Source: Desulfurococcales archaeon (lineage in GTDB: Archaea > Thermoproteota > Thermoprotei_A > Sulfolobales > Desulfurococcaceae). Taken from it: DNA of 8,390 bases. The position numbers and the translations under genes were made by a program. The DNA is taken from NCBI GenBank assembly GCA_027028805.1, contig JALVHX010000215.1, forward strand, positions 1 to 8,390, read 5' to 3'. The notes under the pieces are model-generated. The model was not told where the DNA came from, searched no databases, and worked only from the letters and a program-made list of their open reading frames with translations. Of this stretch, positions 1 through 7,161 are shown piece by piece (the first letter of the stretch is position 1; each line of letters opens with the position of its first letter).

Positions 1-125
1 ATCCAGCCGCCCTCCTCGAAGACGGGGCTAACCACGCTTATGGAGCCGGGGATCCTGTCCCTGAAGAGATCCAGGGGCGTCGACAACGGGGATCCACCCC
101 TATGAAGCCCTCTAGCACACAGCAT
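1..125 (-). CDS. Unidentified protein, N-terminal fragment (runs off left edge)
   Basis: An open minus-strand frame runs from an ATG at 125-123 to the window edge with no stop. The readable product, about 41 residues, begins MLCARGLHRGGSPLSTPLDL and ends ...SVVSPVFEEGGW. Two starts compete. The ATG at 125 lies 27 nt from the centre of a TATA-like element (TTTATTG, 155-149), the spacing expected for a leaderless transcript. A TTG at 86-84 follows a GGGGTGG stretch with about 7 nt spacing, and would give a product starting MSTPLDLFRDRIPGS. The residues after the TTG look more protein-like than the Cys/Arg/Gly-rich stretch before it, so the TTG is a serious alternative. I do not recognise the family, and the fragment is too short to assign a function. 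That it is coding rests on the open frame plus promoter and SD signals. Confidence 0.45.
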   Translation of the reverse strand, partial: MLCARGLHRGGSPLSTPLDLFRDRIPGSISVVSPVFEEGGW

Positions 126-148
126 ATAGTATTATCGCGGCCGTGATC

Positions 149-155
149 AATAAAC
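149..155 (-). promoter_or_regulatory. Putative TATA box for the left-edge gene
   Basis: The minus strand reads AAAGTTTATTGATC around 159-146, an A/T island in GC-rich surroundings with purines just upstream as in an archaeal BRE. Its centre (152) is 27 nt from the ATG at 125-123. The neighbouring minus-strand gene ends at 196, so this 70-nt gap is a natural place for a promoter. A second A/T patch, ACTATATG, near 132-125 overlaps the ATG and fits less well. Confidence 0.45.
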
Positions 156-195
156 TTTACCCGGGAGGGACAGGGGCCACTTATCCATCGCTCCC

Positions 196-681
196 TCAGG
201 GCGCGCAGACCCTCTCTATTATCTCGGCGAGCCTCCTATAAGCCTCCACTACCCTGGGGCTAGGCTTCTCTCCGAGGGCCAGGGAGGATGGGACTATCCC
301 GGCAACCGCCGCCTCCGCCACAGCCCCTGTTGATCGGAGCATCTCAACTATACGCTTAGCCGGCACGCTGTGGCTTGTCACCATGGCGTTATCGGAGGCC
401 TCGTCTATATACGCGGCCGCGATCGATGCCGGGGAGGCGCCGGGGATCAGGAGGGCGTCCACCACGAGTAGCCTGGCCCCCCTGAGCCGCATAAGCTCCC
501 CTATACAGTTCTCGAGGCCGTAGGGGCATGTTATGCACCTGACGCGTCTCAGGAGGCCGCAGACGCCGAGGGCGGCGGCATCGTCTCCTCTGAGCGGAGA
601 CCCCACCGCGGCGACAACTATTTCTCCCCGGCAGAAGCTCTTCAGGAAGCCCTCAACGCTCTCCTCGCCGATCCACGGCAA
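196..681 (-). CDS. Hydrogenase maturation protease (peptidase A31, HycI/HybD type)
   Basis: This 161-residue protein has the A31 endopeptidase layout. The family cleaves the C-terminal tail of the [NiFe]-hydrogenase large subunit after nickel insertion, in the cytoplasm. The diagnostic GSPLRGDD motif is at 27-34, followed by LENCIGEL (56-63, the usual PEN-like segment), a central LLVVDA (71-76) and SHSVP (103-107). By analogy with E. coli HycI/HybD the nickel-sensing ligands would be Asp34, Asp75 and His104, all present, and the length is typical. The start is TTG at 681, preceded by GGGGAGAGGGG (700-690) at 8 nt. It lies 44 nt downstream of the XPD-like gene on the same strand, so co-transcription is plausible. 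No hydrogenase structural gene is visible here, and the specific hydrogenase served is unknown. Four cysteines cluster at 41, 49, 52 and 59, which is unusual for so small a protein. Confidence 0.88.
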   Translation of the reverse strand: MPWIGEESVEGFLKSFCRGEIVVAAVGSPLRGDDAAALGVCGLLRRVRCITCPYGLENCIGELMRLRGARLLVVDALLIPGASPASIAAAYIDEASDNAMVTSHSVPAKRIVEMLRSTGAVAEAAVAGIVPSSLALGEKPSPRVVEAYRRLAEIIERVCAP

Positions 682-725
682 AGCTGGATCCCCTCTCCCC
701 GCGGGGCCGCGGCTCCAACTCTGCT

Positions 726-2570
726 CTACAGGTACTCGGCCGCCCTACATATTATTGATCGTAGCTGGCGGGGGGAGGCGGCCACCGTGTTTATATGCGT
801 CCTCAGCCTCTTCCTCAGCCTCGGGTCAAGATACCTGTTGTCGGCGAGCACTATGAGGGCCCTGTCCCCGGGGCTTCTCTGGGCTCTCCCGATCGCTTGC
901 CTTGTCTTGACAGCGGCTGTGTCGAGGTATATGTGTATCCACGCCCTCTCCCTCCCTATTCTCTCCGAGAGCCTCTTCATGACCTCCTCGAGATAGTCGT
1001 CGGGGGAGGGGTAGGGTACGCCGGCGGCCACAACGATCTTGACCAGGCTCTCTCCTCCCCGCGTTATCTCAACACCCTCCGTGAGCTTCCCTCCCGCCAC
1101 CGCGTTCACGAGGAGCTTCTCCGACGCCAGCGCCTTCTCCACTACCTCGTCTATGCGCGTGCGCGGCGTCTCCACGTACATGTCGGGCACCCTTATCCTC
1201 TGTGCAACCATCAACATGAACTCGTAGCTGGGATATACCGCCAACACTACTCCGCGGCGGAGACACCTATACGCTGTCTCGACGAGGTCCGCGTACTTGG
1301 CGTACATCTCTCCGCTCCTCCTCGTGTAGCGCGACGAGACATAGGTGGCGGCGGCCACGAACCTGTTCTCGGGCGGGAACACGTAGCCGTAGCGCTCCTC
1401 GACGTCAACGAATAATATATCCCTGCTTATCCCGAGCACGTCGCGGAAATACCCTGGGTCGGGCTGTGTCCCCGACAACATGATTATGCTCCGCGCGCTC
1501 TCGAAAACACCCGATACCAGGGGGGCCGGGTCAACGGGCTTGGCGGCGAGAACCCATCTATCCCCGCCCCCCTTCACGAACAGCTCGTATACGGGATCAA
1601 GCAGGGTCTCCAGGAGGAGGGCCACGCTATACGTGTACACCCTCACGGACACCGCGTCGCCTCCCCGCTCCCGCGTCTTCCTCTCCCTTATATCCTCGGA
1701 GAGATCAAGCCATATCCCGGGATCCCCGAGCTCTCCCAGCACAACGTGTTTACCGAGAAGCCTGTAGCCCCTGCCGCCCACGCTCCTCGACGCGGCATCT
1801 ATGATCCTCCTAAGCGCCTCCGCGTAGCCCGCGAGGCCCGGCGCATACCTCTCTATCTCAGCTATAGCCCTCTCCAGCGTCGTCCTCGATACACTGTGCT
1901 CCGCTAGATCAGCCACGTTGACGAGGCTATGGGACTCGTCTATGACCAGCACGTAGTCGCCGAGCCCCGCCTCGCCGAGGAAGAGCGAGCGTATAACGGG
2001 GCTGAAGACGTAGGGGTAGGTGAGTATGTGGAGCGGCGCGAGGCCCCCCAGCTTCCTCAACGCGTAGTAGGGGCAGAGGCCCCTATCCTTGAGCTTCTCA
2101 ACAGCCTCGAAGGGCGACGAGGCCCCGGCCACTATCCCGGCGACCACCCTGGCCCCCGTGGACTCGGTGTTCTCGTAGTAGGGGCACATCCTCCTCTTCC
2201 TGAGGAGCGCGCAGTTCCTCCAGAAATCATGGTGGTCTACGCCGCCCCTCACCATCGGGCACATGTCGCGCTTAGAGTAGTGGAAGGAAACAATTAGGCC
2301 GAGGCGCCGCGCCTCAACAAAAGGCCTCAGCATCTCGTTACGCGTCCTCACAACATAGAGGCTCCTAGGGGCCCCGGCCAGGACGAGGCCGTAGAGAACA
2401 GCTATTGTCTTACCGAACCCCGTGGGGGCCTGGAGCGCCAATACACAGCCCCGCCTAACACAGTCGGAGACAAGCCCCGCCGCCTCCACCTGGCCCCTCC
2501 GCGGCCGAGGATAAGGGAAGACAGCTCCACCGTCACCCAAGACGCGCCAGGCCCCCATACAGCTACACAC
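726..2570 (-). CDS. xpd: XPD/Rad3-like Fe-S DNA helicase (SF2)
   Basis: This is a 5'-3' Fe-S helicase of the Rad3/XPD group, which unwinds DNA in archaeal repair. Counting from the GTG at 2570 (614 residues): Walker A APTGFGKT at 48-55 (Lys54), motif Ia around YVVRTRNE (72-79), DESH box at 211-214, an LSGT motif III equivalent in the middle, and motif VI QAIGRAQR at 558-565, followed by PGDRALIVLADNRY. Cys104, Cys120, Cys129 and Cys166 lie between Walker A and DESH, as expected for the 4Fe-4S cluster. Length fits archaeal XPD. Start choice is open: GTG at 2570 or ATG at 2558 (residue 5). A TATA box centred near 2591 predicts transcription starting around 2564, which favours the ATG and removes the odd MCSC leader. 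The protease gene follows 44 nt downstream. Bacterial-type DinG is less likely, given the crenarchaeal context and motif pattern. Confidence 0.93.
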   Translation of the reverse strand: MCSCMGAWRVLGDGGAVFPYPRPRRGQVEAAGLVSDCVRRGCVLALQAPTGFGKTIAVLYGLVLAGAPRSLYVVRTRNEMLRPFVEARRLGLIVSFHYSKRDMCPMVRGGVDHHDFWRNCALLRKRRMCPYYENTESTGARVVAGIVAGASSPFEAVEKLKDRGLCPYYALRKLGGLAPLHILTYPYVFSPVIRSLFLGEAGLGDYVLVIDESHSLVNVADLAEHSVSRTTLERAIAEIERYAPGLAGYAEALRRIIDAASRSVGGRGYRLLGKHVVLGELGDPGIWLDLSEDIRERKTRERGGDAVSVRVYTYSVALLLETLLDPVYELFVKGGGDRWVLAAKPVDPAPLVSGVFESARSIIMLSGTQPDPGYFRDVLGISRDILFVDVEERYGYVFPPENRFVAAATYVSSRYTRRSGEMYAKYADLVETAYRCLRRGVVLAVYPSYEFMLMVAQRIRVPDMYVETPRTRIDEVVEKALASEKLLVNAVAGGKLTEGVEITRGGESLVKIVVAAGVPYPSPDDYLEEVMKRLSERIGRERAWIHIYLDTAAVKTRQAIGRAQRSPGDRALIVLADNRYLDPRLRKRLRTHINTVAASPRQLRSIICRAAEYL

Positions 2571-2586
2571 TATACGCGCGGCCGGG

Positions 2587-2595
2587 AAAATATAA
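2587..2595 (-). promoter_or_regulatory. Putative TATA box for the XPD-like gene
   Basis: The minus strand reads TTATATTTT at 2595-2587 inside an otherwise GC-rich stretch. The predicted start of transcription, 26-27 nt from its centre, is about 2564-2565. That falls between the GTG (2570) and the ATG (2558), so a transcript from here would be nearly leaderless and would start translation at the ATG. Confidence 0.55.
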
Positions 2596-2639
2596 CCCGC
2601 CGCCTCCCCGCGTCTCCTCGGCGAGAGGGGTGGGCCGGC

Positions 2640-2657
2640 AACCGATAAATACCGGTT
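2640..2657 (+). promoter_or_regulatory. TATA box inside an inverted repeat (rightward operon promoter)
   Basis: The element AACCG-ATAAATAC-CGGTT has 5-bp perfect arms (2640-2644 and 2653-2657) flanking a TATA-like ATAAATA (2645-2651). The predicted transcription start is about 2674, giving a roughly 40-nt leader before the TTG at 2715. A repressor dimer bound to this repeat would occlude TBP. The adjacent gene encodes a winged-helix DNA-binding protein, so autoregulation is a reasonable inference. No binding data are available. Confidence 0.5.
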
Positions 2658-2687
2658 TGTTCAGAAAATACTGAATAGATAGAACAA
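2657..2687 (+). promoter_or_regulatory. Nested inverted repeats near the predicted transcription start (candidate operator)
   Basis: Two inverted repeats overlap here. TTGTTC (2657-2662) pairs with GAACAA (2682-2687), and within it TTCAG (2660-2664) pairs with CTGAA (2671-2675). The stretch is A/T-rich amid GC-rich DNA and begins where the TATA-flanking repeat ends. It spans the predicted transcription start (about 2674), so it could be a second operator half or a small RNA stem in the leader. The arms are short, and chance is possible. Confidence 0.35.
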
Positions 2688-2714
2688 TGCGCCCGGGGGA
2701 GGGGCTGAGGGATC

Positions 2715-3095
2715 TTGGTTGCCGCGGCGGCCGCCGGGATAGTTAGGCTACTGGTGGCGCTCGGGCTCCCCGTCGCCGCCGCGCGGGTTGCAGGGATATT
2801 GTTGGAGGAGGATAGGCCTCTGAGCCTCGACGAGCTCAGCAGGCGCACAGGCTACGCGAAGAGCCATGTACACGCCATGCTCCGCCTCCTCGAGTCAAGG
2901 CTCGTGGTTAGGAGACACTATGCGGGGAGACGCATCCTCTACTCAACCGATCCACGCGGCATCGAGAGGCTCATCATGAACCATATCAGGGAGCTCCTGG
3001 AGGCCCTGGAGGAGGCTGATGAGAGGGTGAGGGAGAGGCTCGGCCGCGTCGTCCACATGCTGAAGAGGATCGAGGAGGAGGCGGGTGGCCCGTGA
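2715..3095 (+). CDS. Winged-helix transcriptional regulator, GbsR/MarR-like
   Basis: This 126-residue protein is a predicted DNA-binding regulator. An N-terminal helix with ALGLPVAAARVAGILL (15-30) leads into the helix-turn-helix (LSLDELSRRTGYAKSHVHAM, 36-55). The following LRLLESRLVVRR and a short wing (about 63-77, HYAGRRILYS) complete the winged fold. A long charged helix (about 81-123) would serve dimerisation, the arrangement seen in GbsR/MarR-type regulators; TrmB-like is the alternative. Start: the TTG at 2715 is the first possible start, because an in-frame TGA lies at 2706-2708. GGAGG at 2698-2702 can serve as SD. Its TGA overlaps the next gene's GTG by 4 nt. It heads a three-gene unit and has inverted repeats in its own promoter, so it probably regulates this operon. 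The effector is unknown. Confidence 0.78.
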   Translation: MVAAAAAGIVRLLVALGLPVAAARVAGILLEEDRPLSLDELSRRTGYAKSHVHAMLRLLESRLVVRRHYAGRRILYSTDPRGIERLIMNHIRELLEALEEADERVRERLGRVVHMLKRIEEEAGGP

Positions 3096-3439
3096 AGGCG
3101 GGGAGCGGTGGACGAGGAGAGTGGGGGGTCATAGCCGTATATGATACAGGGGTCGACGTCTCGGGGAAGGTCGCGGCCGCGGCCGCGAGGCTGAGGAGCA
3201 GGGGCTACAGGAGGATACGAGTAATAATATACAGTGATAGACACGCGGCCCACGCCGTCACGGGGATAAGGGGGTTTATAAGCAACAATATAGCGATCAG
3301 CCTCGAGGTATACGTTAAGCCGGTCCCGCCCGAGCCCCCCATGGATGCGCACGCATACATAGCGCCTCCCTCGATCGCCGGCCTCCTCCGCGGCAGGCTG
3401 GGAGACGAGACCCCTATATACATAGTTGAGGAGGGGTGA
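3092..3439 (+). CDS. Conserved-looking protein of unknown function, 115 residues
   Basis: I do not recognise this protein. It begins with a GTG overlapping the regulator's TGA and ends with a TGA overlapping the next GTG, so it is firmly locked into the operon. By eye it reads as a small alpha/beta domain. A Gly-rich lead is followed by strand GVIAVYD (12-18), an Ala-rich helix (about 24-38), strand RIRVIIYSD (41-49), a His-containing helix (HAAHAVTG, 51-58), strand LEVYVKP (71-77), strand AHAYIAP (86-92), a short helix (SIAGLLRGR) and a final strand PIYIVEE. No signal peptide, transmembrane segment or Cys residue is present. Asp18, Asp49, His51 and His54 are possible functional polar residues. 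Context suggests a partner or accessory protein of the downstream radical SAM enzyme, or a ligand-binding partner of the regulator; both are inference. Confidence 0.72.
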   Translation: MKAGSGGRGEWGVIAVYDTGVDVSGKVAAAAARLRSRGYRRIRVIIYSDRHAAHAVTGIRGFISNNIAISLEVYVKPVPPEPPMDAHAYIAPPSIAGLLRGRLGDETPIYIVEEG

Positions 3440-4980
3440 GCGCGGCCGTGGCGGGGCCCGAGATAATCCTCACATCCGATAGGACGATGATAAGCGATCA
3501 CCATGGGAAGGAGTTCCTCGGCTTCGTCGCCACCGGCCCCCCTATAGGGTTGCCGGAGAAGCTGTGGCTATGGATCGCGGCGCCCAAGGTGAGGGTTGAC
3601 GAGGACGGCAGGCCCATTGTAGCCCCCTACGGCATGAGGAAGATAGAGGCCGCTCTAATAGACGCGGGCTTCAGGGCCGCGATAATAGACCCTGACCACC
3701 TCCACCGCTACGTCGAGACAGCCAGGGTATTGATGCTGGGCCACCACGACTACTTCGCCTACGGGCCCCCGAGCAGCGAGTGGTGGATGCTAACCGGCAA
3801 GGAGCCCCTGAACAGGGTGATGTTCAAGAGGCTCATGGAGAGCCCCGCGGTGCGGGAGATGAAGCGTAGGGGGGTGAGGATAATAGCCGGGGGCCCCGCC
3901 GCCTGGCAGTGGCTCTGGGAGCCCGGGCTCTGGGAGCGCTACGGCGTCGACACCGTTGTCGAGGGGGAGGCGGAGAAGGTTGTGGTAGAGCTCGCGGAGA
4001 AGGCTCTGAGCGGGGAGCCCCTGCCCAGCTACGTATACGTAGGCCCCGGGGACACGCCGAGCATAGAGGAGATACCCGTGATAAAGGCCGCGAGCGTCAA
4101 CGGCTTGGTCGAGATAATGAGGGGGTGTCCCAGGGGATGCAGGTTCTGTAGCGTAACCCTCAGGCCTCTCCGCTTCATCCCCCTCGACAAGATAAGGGAG
4201 GAGATAATGGTCAACATGAGGGCCGGGATCAAGGGGGTTATACTCCACAGCGAGGACGTGCTGCTCTACGGCGCGGACGGGGTGAGGCCGAGGCCCGGGC
4301 CCCTTATAAGGCTCCACGAGATGGTGACGGGCCTCATAGGCGAGAAAGGGGATCTAGCCTGGAGCCATGCGAGCCTGGCCGCGATAAAGTATGCTGAGGA
4401 GAAGCACAGGCTCGTCTCGAGGCTTATGAACGAGTATATCCTCGGCGACCACCGCCGCTTCATAGGCGTGGAGGTCGGCATAGAGACGGGGAGCGTCCGG
4501 CTCGCAAAGATAATAATGCCCGCAAAATCAGCCCCCTATCCCCCCGAGAAGTGGCCGGATATAGTGGAGGACGCCTTCAGGATAATGCATGAGAACCATA
4601 TTGTGCCGGCCGCCACCCTTATACTCGGGCTCCCGGAGGAGAAGCCCGAGGACGTGATCGCCACCGCGGAGCTCCTCGACAGGCTACGTCCCTACAGGAG
4701 CATAATAGTACCCATGTTCTTCGTGCCCATGGGGGCTCTCAGGAACAGGGACTGGTTCAGGAAAAACATGGTGAGGGACGAGCACATAGAGGTCATGCTG
4801 AAAACACTCCACCACACGCTATACTGGGCCGAGGACATAATGAACAAGTATTATCTGAAAGAAAAACACCACGCGCCCCTCCGCCTAGCCCTGAAGCTCT
4901 TCATGAAATACGTGAAGTGGAAGATAAGGAAGGTGAGGAAACAGCTCCTCCCAGCCGCACCCATCACGGCATACAGGTAG
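3436..4980 (+). CDS. B12-binding-domain radical SAM enzyme (archaeal, substrate unknown)
   Basis: This 514-residue protein has an N-terminal cobalamin-binding-like domain followed by a radical SAM core. The 4Fe-4S/SAM motif CPRGCRFC (CxxxCxxC) has Cys231, Cys235 and Cys238. Before it come EIILTSDRTM near the N terminus, GHHDYFAYGPPSS (102-114), AGGPAAW (151-157) and VVEGEAEK (174-181), typical of archaeal B12/radical SAM proteins. After it come GVEVGIETGS (344-353) and LILGLPEEKPEDV (395-407). I see no clear DxHxxG motif, so any cobalamin is probably bound without a protein His ligand. The C-terminal tail (from about 475) is strongly basic and helical. Class B methyltransferase-like chemistry is likely, but the substrate cannot be read from sequence. 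The GTG at 3436 overlaps the previous gene by 4 nt. GTG at 3448 has better spacing from GAGGAGGGG and is an alternative. Confidence 0.9.
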   Translation: MSAAVAGPEIILTSDRTMISDHHGKEFLGFVATGPPIGLPEKLWLWIAAPKVRVDEDGRPIVAPYGMRKIEAALIDAGFRAAIIDPDHLHRYVETARVLMLGHHDYFAYGPPSSEWWMLTGKEPLNRVMFKRLMESPAVREMKRRGVRIIAGGPAAWQWLWEPGLWERYGVDTVVEGEAEKVVVELAEKALSGEPLPSYVYVGPGDTPSIEEIPVIKAASVNGLVEIMRGCPRGCRFCSVTLRPLRFIPLDKIREEIMVNMRAGIKGVILHSEDVLLYGADGVRPRPGPLIRLHEMVTGLIGEKGDLAWSHASLAAIKYAEEKHRLVSRLMNEYILGDHRRFIGVEVGIETGSVRLAKIIMPAKSAPYPPEKWPDIVEDAFRIMHENHIVPAATLILGLPEEKPEDVIATAELLDRLRPYRSIIVPMFFVPMGALRNRDWFRKNMVRDEHIEVMLKTLHHTLYWAEDIMNKYYLKEKHHAPLRLALKLFMKYVKWKIRKVRKQLLPAAPITAYR

Positions 4981-5016
4981 ACGTAGACGAGGCTTATTGG
5001 CGGGGAATAGGGTGGG

Positions 5017-7161
5017 CTACGCCTCTCCCCGGAGAAGCTCCGCGGCCTGCCTCTTTATCTCCAAAGCAAGCCTCTCCCCTATACCCGGTATAGAGACCAG
5101 CTTCTCCAGGGGAGCCGATGCGAGGTCCCGGAGGCTCCTTATACCATTGTTTATTAATAAACGGGCCCTAACCCTCCCGATCCCCCTTATCCTTATCAGC
5201 TCGAGCGCATCCTCCCTCACACCGTGCTCCAGCCTAAGGCTCAGCTTCTCCAGCCCCTCCGCGTGGTCGCGGAGATCAGCCGCCGAGGCGACGCGGCTGA
5301 GCGCCCCCGTTATCCACGCCATCGTCTCCTTAGCCGAGTATATGTCGCCGGGCCCCACGCCATAAACCCCCGTTATCTCGTCCACAGGCTTCTCCGAGAC
5401 CCAGTCCAGGAGCATGCGTGCATGCACATAGGCCTTGACCCATAGATCATACTCGTAGCTGTCCCTCGGAGGCGGCGGGATCTCTCCGTCACTGCTCATC
5501 GCCCACGCCTCCTCCTCATACATGTCTATTATACGGGAGGAGATATAGGGCATGCTTCTCGCATAATCCGGCGTCATGGCCGAGGCGTGGAGGAGCCAGA
5601 GGACCCCGGGATCACTCTTCTCCGCGGCGTAGCCGAGGTACCGGGAGGTGCTGAGCGGATCCAGGTAGGTTGACGCGGTAACCCATCCCAGCTCCGTGGC
5701 CTCGAGAACCCCCTCCCTCTCCCTTATGAAGCCGTGGCGTATAAGCCACCTGACGATATCCCGGAGCATGTTCTCGACGTAGCGCCTGCTACGATACTGT
5801 ATGCTCAGCAGCGTCTTGGCGAAGACGCTTATCAGGCCCTCGAGATCACCGGCCTCCCCGCTCGCCACCAGGGCGAGGGCGTGTATCCTGAGGCTCCTCT
5901 GGTTACCCAGCCTGCTCTCAACAGGCTCCGCGCCCCCCTCGATGTATCTCCTGGCCTCCGACGGGCTTCTCGCATCATATATGATCGATTCCCCTATATC
6001 GTCGAACCTGGGCCTCCCAGCCCTCCCAGCCATCTGCTTGTACTCGAAAACAGGTATACCCGCGCTATAGCCCCTCACCGGGTCATAGCGCTTGATCGAG
6101 ACAAGCACCCTGCGGGCCGGGAGGTTTACGCCGGCGGCTAGAGTAGGGGTGGCGAACACGGCTCTTATAAGCCTCTCCCTGAACCCCTCCTCGACGACGC
6201 GGCGGGCCGCGGCGGAGAGGCCTGCGTGGTGGTAGGCGACACCCCGGGCTATGAGGGGGGCCAGCTTCTCGTACTCCCCCCGAGTCGCCTCCGACCTAAG
6301 CGCCTCCACGAGACCAGCCCTGCCACCCCCAAGCGTGTCCTGGGCCTCCATGTGCTCCGCAAGCCTCTCAGCCCATTTCTCTGCCCTGGAGCGGCTGTGG
6401 ACGAACACGAGCACCTGGTGGCCCTGGGAGAGGCTGTGGAGGGCGAGCGTGACCGCGTTGTTGTAGACCCTGCCCCCAACCCTCTCGCTCCTCCCGTCCG
6501 CGAAAACTATTAGCCTGCGCCTCTGGTCATAATACCCCTCCACGAGCCTCACAGGCCTCCACGAGCTCTCCACGAGCCTAGCCCCCAGCCACTCGGCGAG
6601 GACGCCGGGGTTGCCTATCGTGGCGCTCAACCCTATGATCTGCGTCCCCGACCCCAGCAACCTAGCCGCGATCATCTCAAGCACCGGGCCCCTATAGGGA
6701 TCACCCACGACATGCAGCTCATCGATCACGACGGCCCTGAGCCTCCCCAGCCACCCGGGCCTGTGGCGGAGGAGAGAGTCAAACCTCTCATAGGTCGCGA
6801 CAACTATATCGTATCTCCCCAGCCTCTCACCCCTATCCACGTAGTCGCCAGTGGTAACACCTATCCTCAGGCCCAGGCGCTCCCAGACCCTTAGACCCAT
6901 ATAGATCTCGGAGGCGAGCGCCCTGAGGGGCACGAGATAGAATCCCATGCCGCCTCCATAGGCCGCCGACACCAGCGCAAGCTCCCCGACAAGGGTCTTA
7001 CCGCTAGCCGTGGGAGACGAGACAACGAGGTTTACGCCGCGAAACAACCCCTCCCGCACAGCCGCCTCCTGGACAGGGTTAAGCTCCACGATACCCCTAT
7101 CCCTGAGCACGCCGACACCGGGCTCCGGGAAACCCTCCGCCACAAGATCCTCCACACGCAC
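5017..7161 (-). CDS. hel308: Hel308 (Hjm) ATP-dependent DNA helicase
   Basis: Hel308 is a 3'-5' Ski2-like SF2 helicase acting at stalled replication forks. Counting from the GTG at 7161 (714 residues): Q motif ELNPVQ (26-31), Walker A SPTASGKT (49-56, Lys55), DELH (147-150), SAT (179-181), FVHSR (253-257), motif V from FATPTLAAGVNLPAR (336-350) and motif VI QMAGRAGR (376-383). A winged helix (about 390-480), the ratchet helical domain (about 480-640, including LLDWVSEKPVDEI) and two C-terminal helix-hairpin-helix elements (RIRGIGRVRA, SIPGIGER) follow. The longest frame starts at a TTG at 7227 and adds 22 residues upstream of the usual family N terminus (VRVEDL...). I prefer GTG 7161; TTG 7167 (with GGAG 5 nt upstream) or GTG 7155 are also possible. 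It is convergent with the radical SAM gene, 36 nt apart. Confidence 0.94.
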   Translation of the reverse strand: MRVEDLVAEGFPEPGVGVLRDRGIVELNPVQEAAVREGLFRGVNLVVSSPTASGKTLVGELALVSAAYGGGMGFYLVPLRALASEIYMGLRVWERLGLRIGVTTGDYVDRGERLGRYDIVVATYERFDSLLRHRPGWLGRLRAVVIDELHVVGDPYRGPVLEMIAARLLGSGTQIIGLSATIGNPGVLAEWLGARLVESSWRPVRLVEGYYDQRRRLIVFADGRSERVGGRVYNNAVTLALHSLSQGHQVLVFVHSRSRAEKWAERLAEHMEAQDTLGGGRAGLVEALRSEATRGEYEKLAPLIARGVAYHHAGLSAAARRVVEEGFRERLIRAVFATPTLAAGVNLPARRVLVSIKRYDPVRGYSAGIPVFEYKQMAGRAGRPRFDDIGESIIYDARSPSEARRYIEGGAEPVESRLGNQRSLRIHALALVASGEAGDLEGLISVFAKTLLSIQYRSRRYVENMLRDIVRWLIRHGFIREREGVLEATELGWVTASTYLDPLSTSRYLGYAAEKSDPGVLWLLHASAMTPDYARSMPYISSRIIDMYEEEAWAMSSDGEIPPPPRDSYEYDLWVKAYVHARMLLDWVSEKPVDEITGVYGVGPGDIYSAKETMAWITGALSRVASAADLRDHAEGLEKLSLRLEHGVREDALELIRIRGIGRVRARLLINNGIRSLRDLASAPLEKLVSIPGIGERLALEIKRQAAELLRGEA

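Noticed and set aside
795..1415. A 206-codon + strand frame opposite the XPD-like gene
   Set aside because: It lies antisense to strongly conserved helicase motifs, and its His/Pro/Arg/Leu-rich product is typical of antisense frames in GC-rich genes.
2687..2746. A 19-codon ATG frame overlapping the start of the regulator gene, possible upstream ORF
   Set aside because: It has no SD, its Arg/Gly-rich product looks like out-of-frame reading of GC-rich DNA, and the predicted transcript start (about 2674) does not make it leaderless.
3171..3188. An 18-bp perfect palindrome (TCGCGGCCGCGGCCGCGA)
   Set aside because: It falls inside the 115-residue gene in a run of Ala codons (GCC/GCG), which create such palindromes by composition alone. 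No regulatory role is needed to explain it.
3790..4317. A 175-codon minus-strand frame opposite the radical SAM gene
   Set aside because: It is the antisense shadow of the radical SAM core, including its Cys motif, with a Pro/His/Leu-rich product and no initiation signal.
4981..5016. Possible terminator between the convergent radical SAM and hel308 genes
   Set aside because: The 36-nt gap has no T-run or stable hairpin that I can see on either strand, so termination probably occurs inside the opposing gene.
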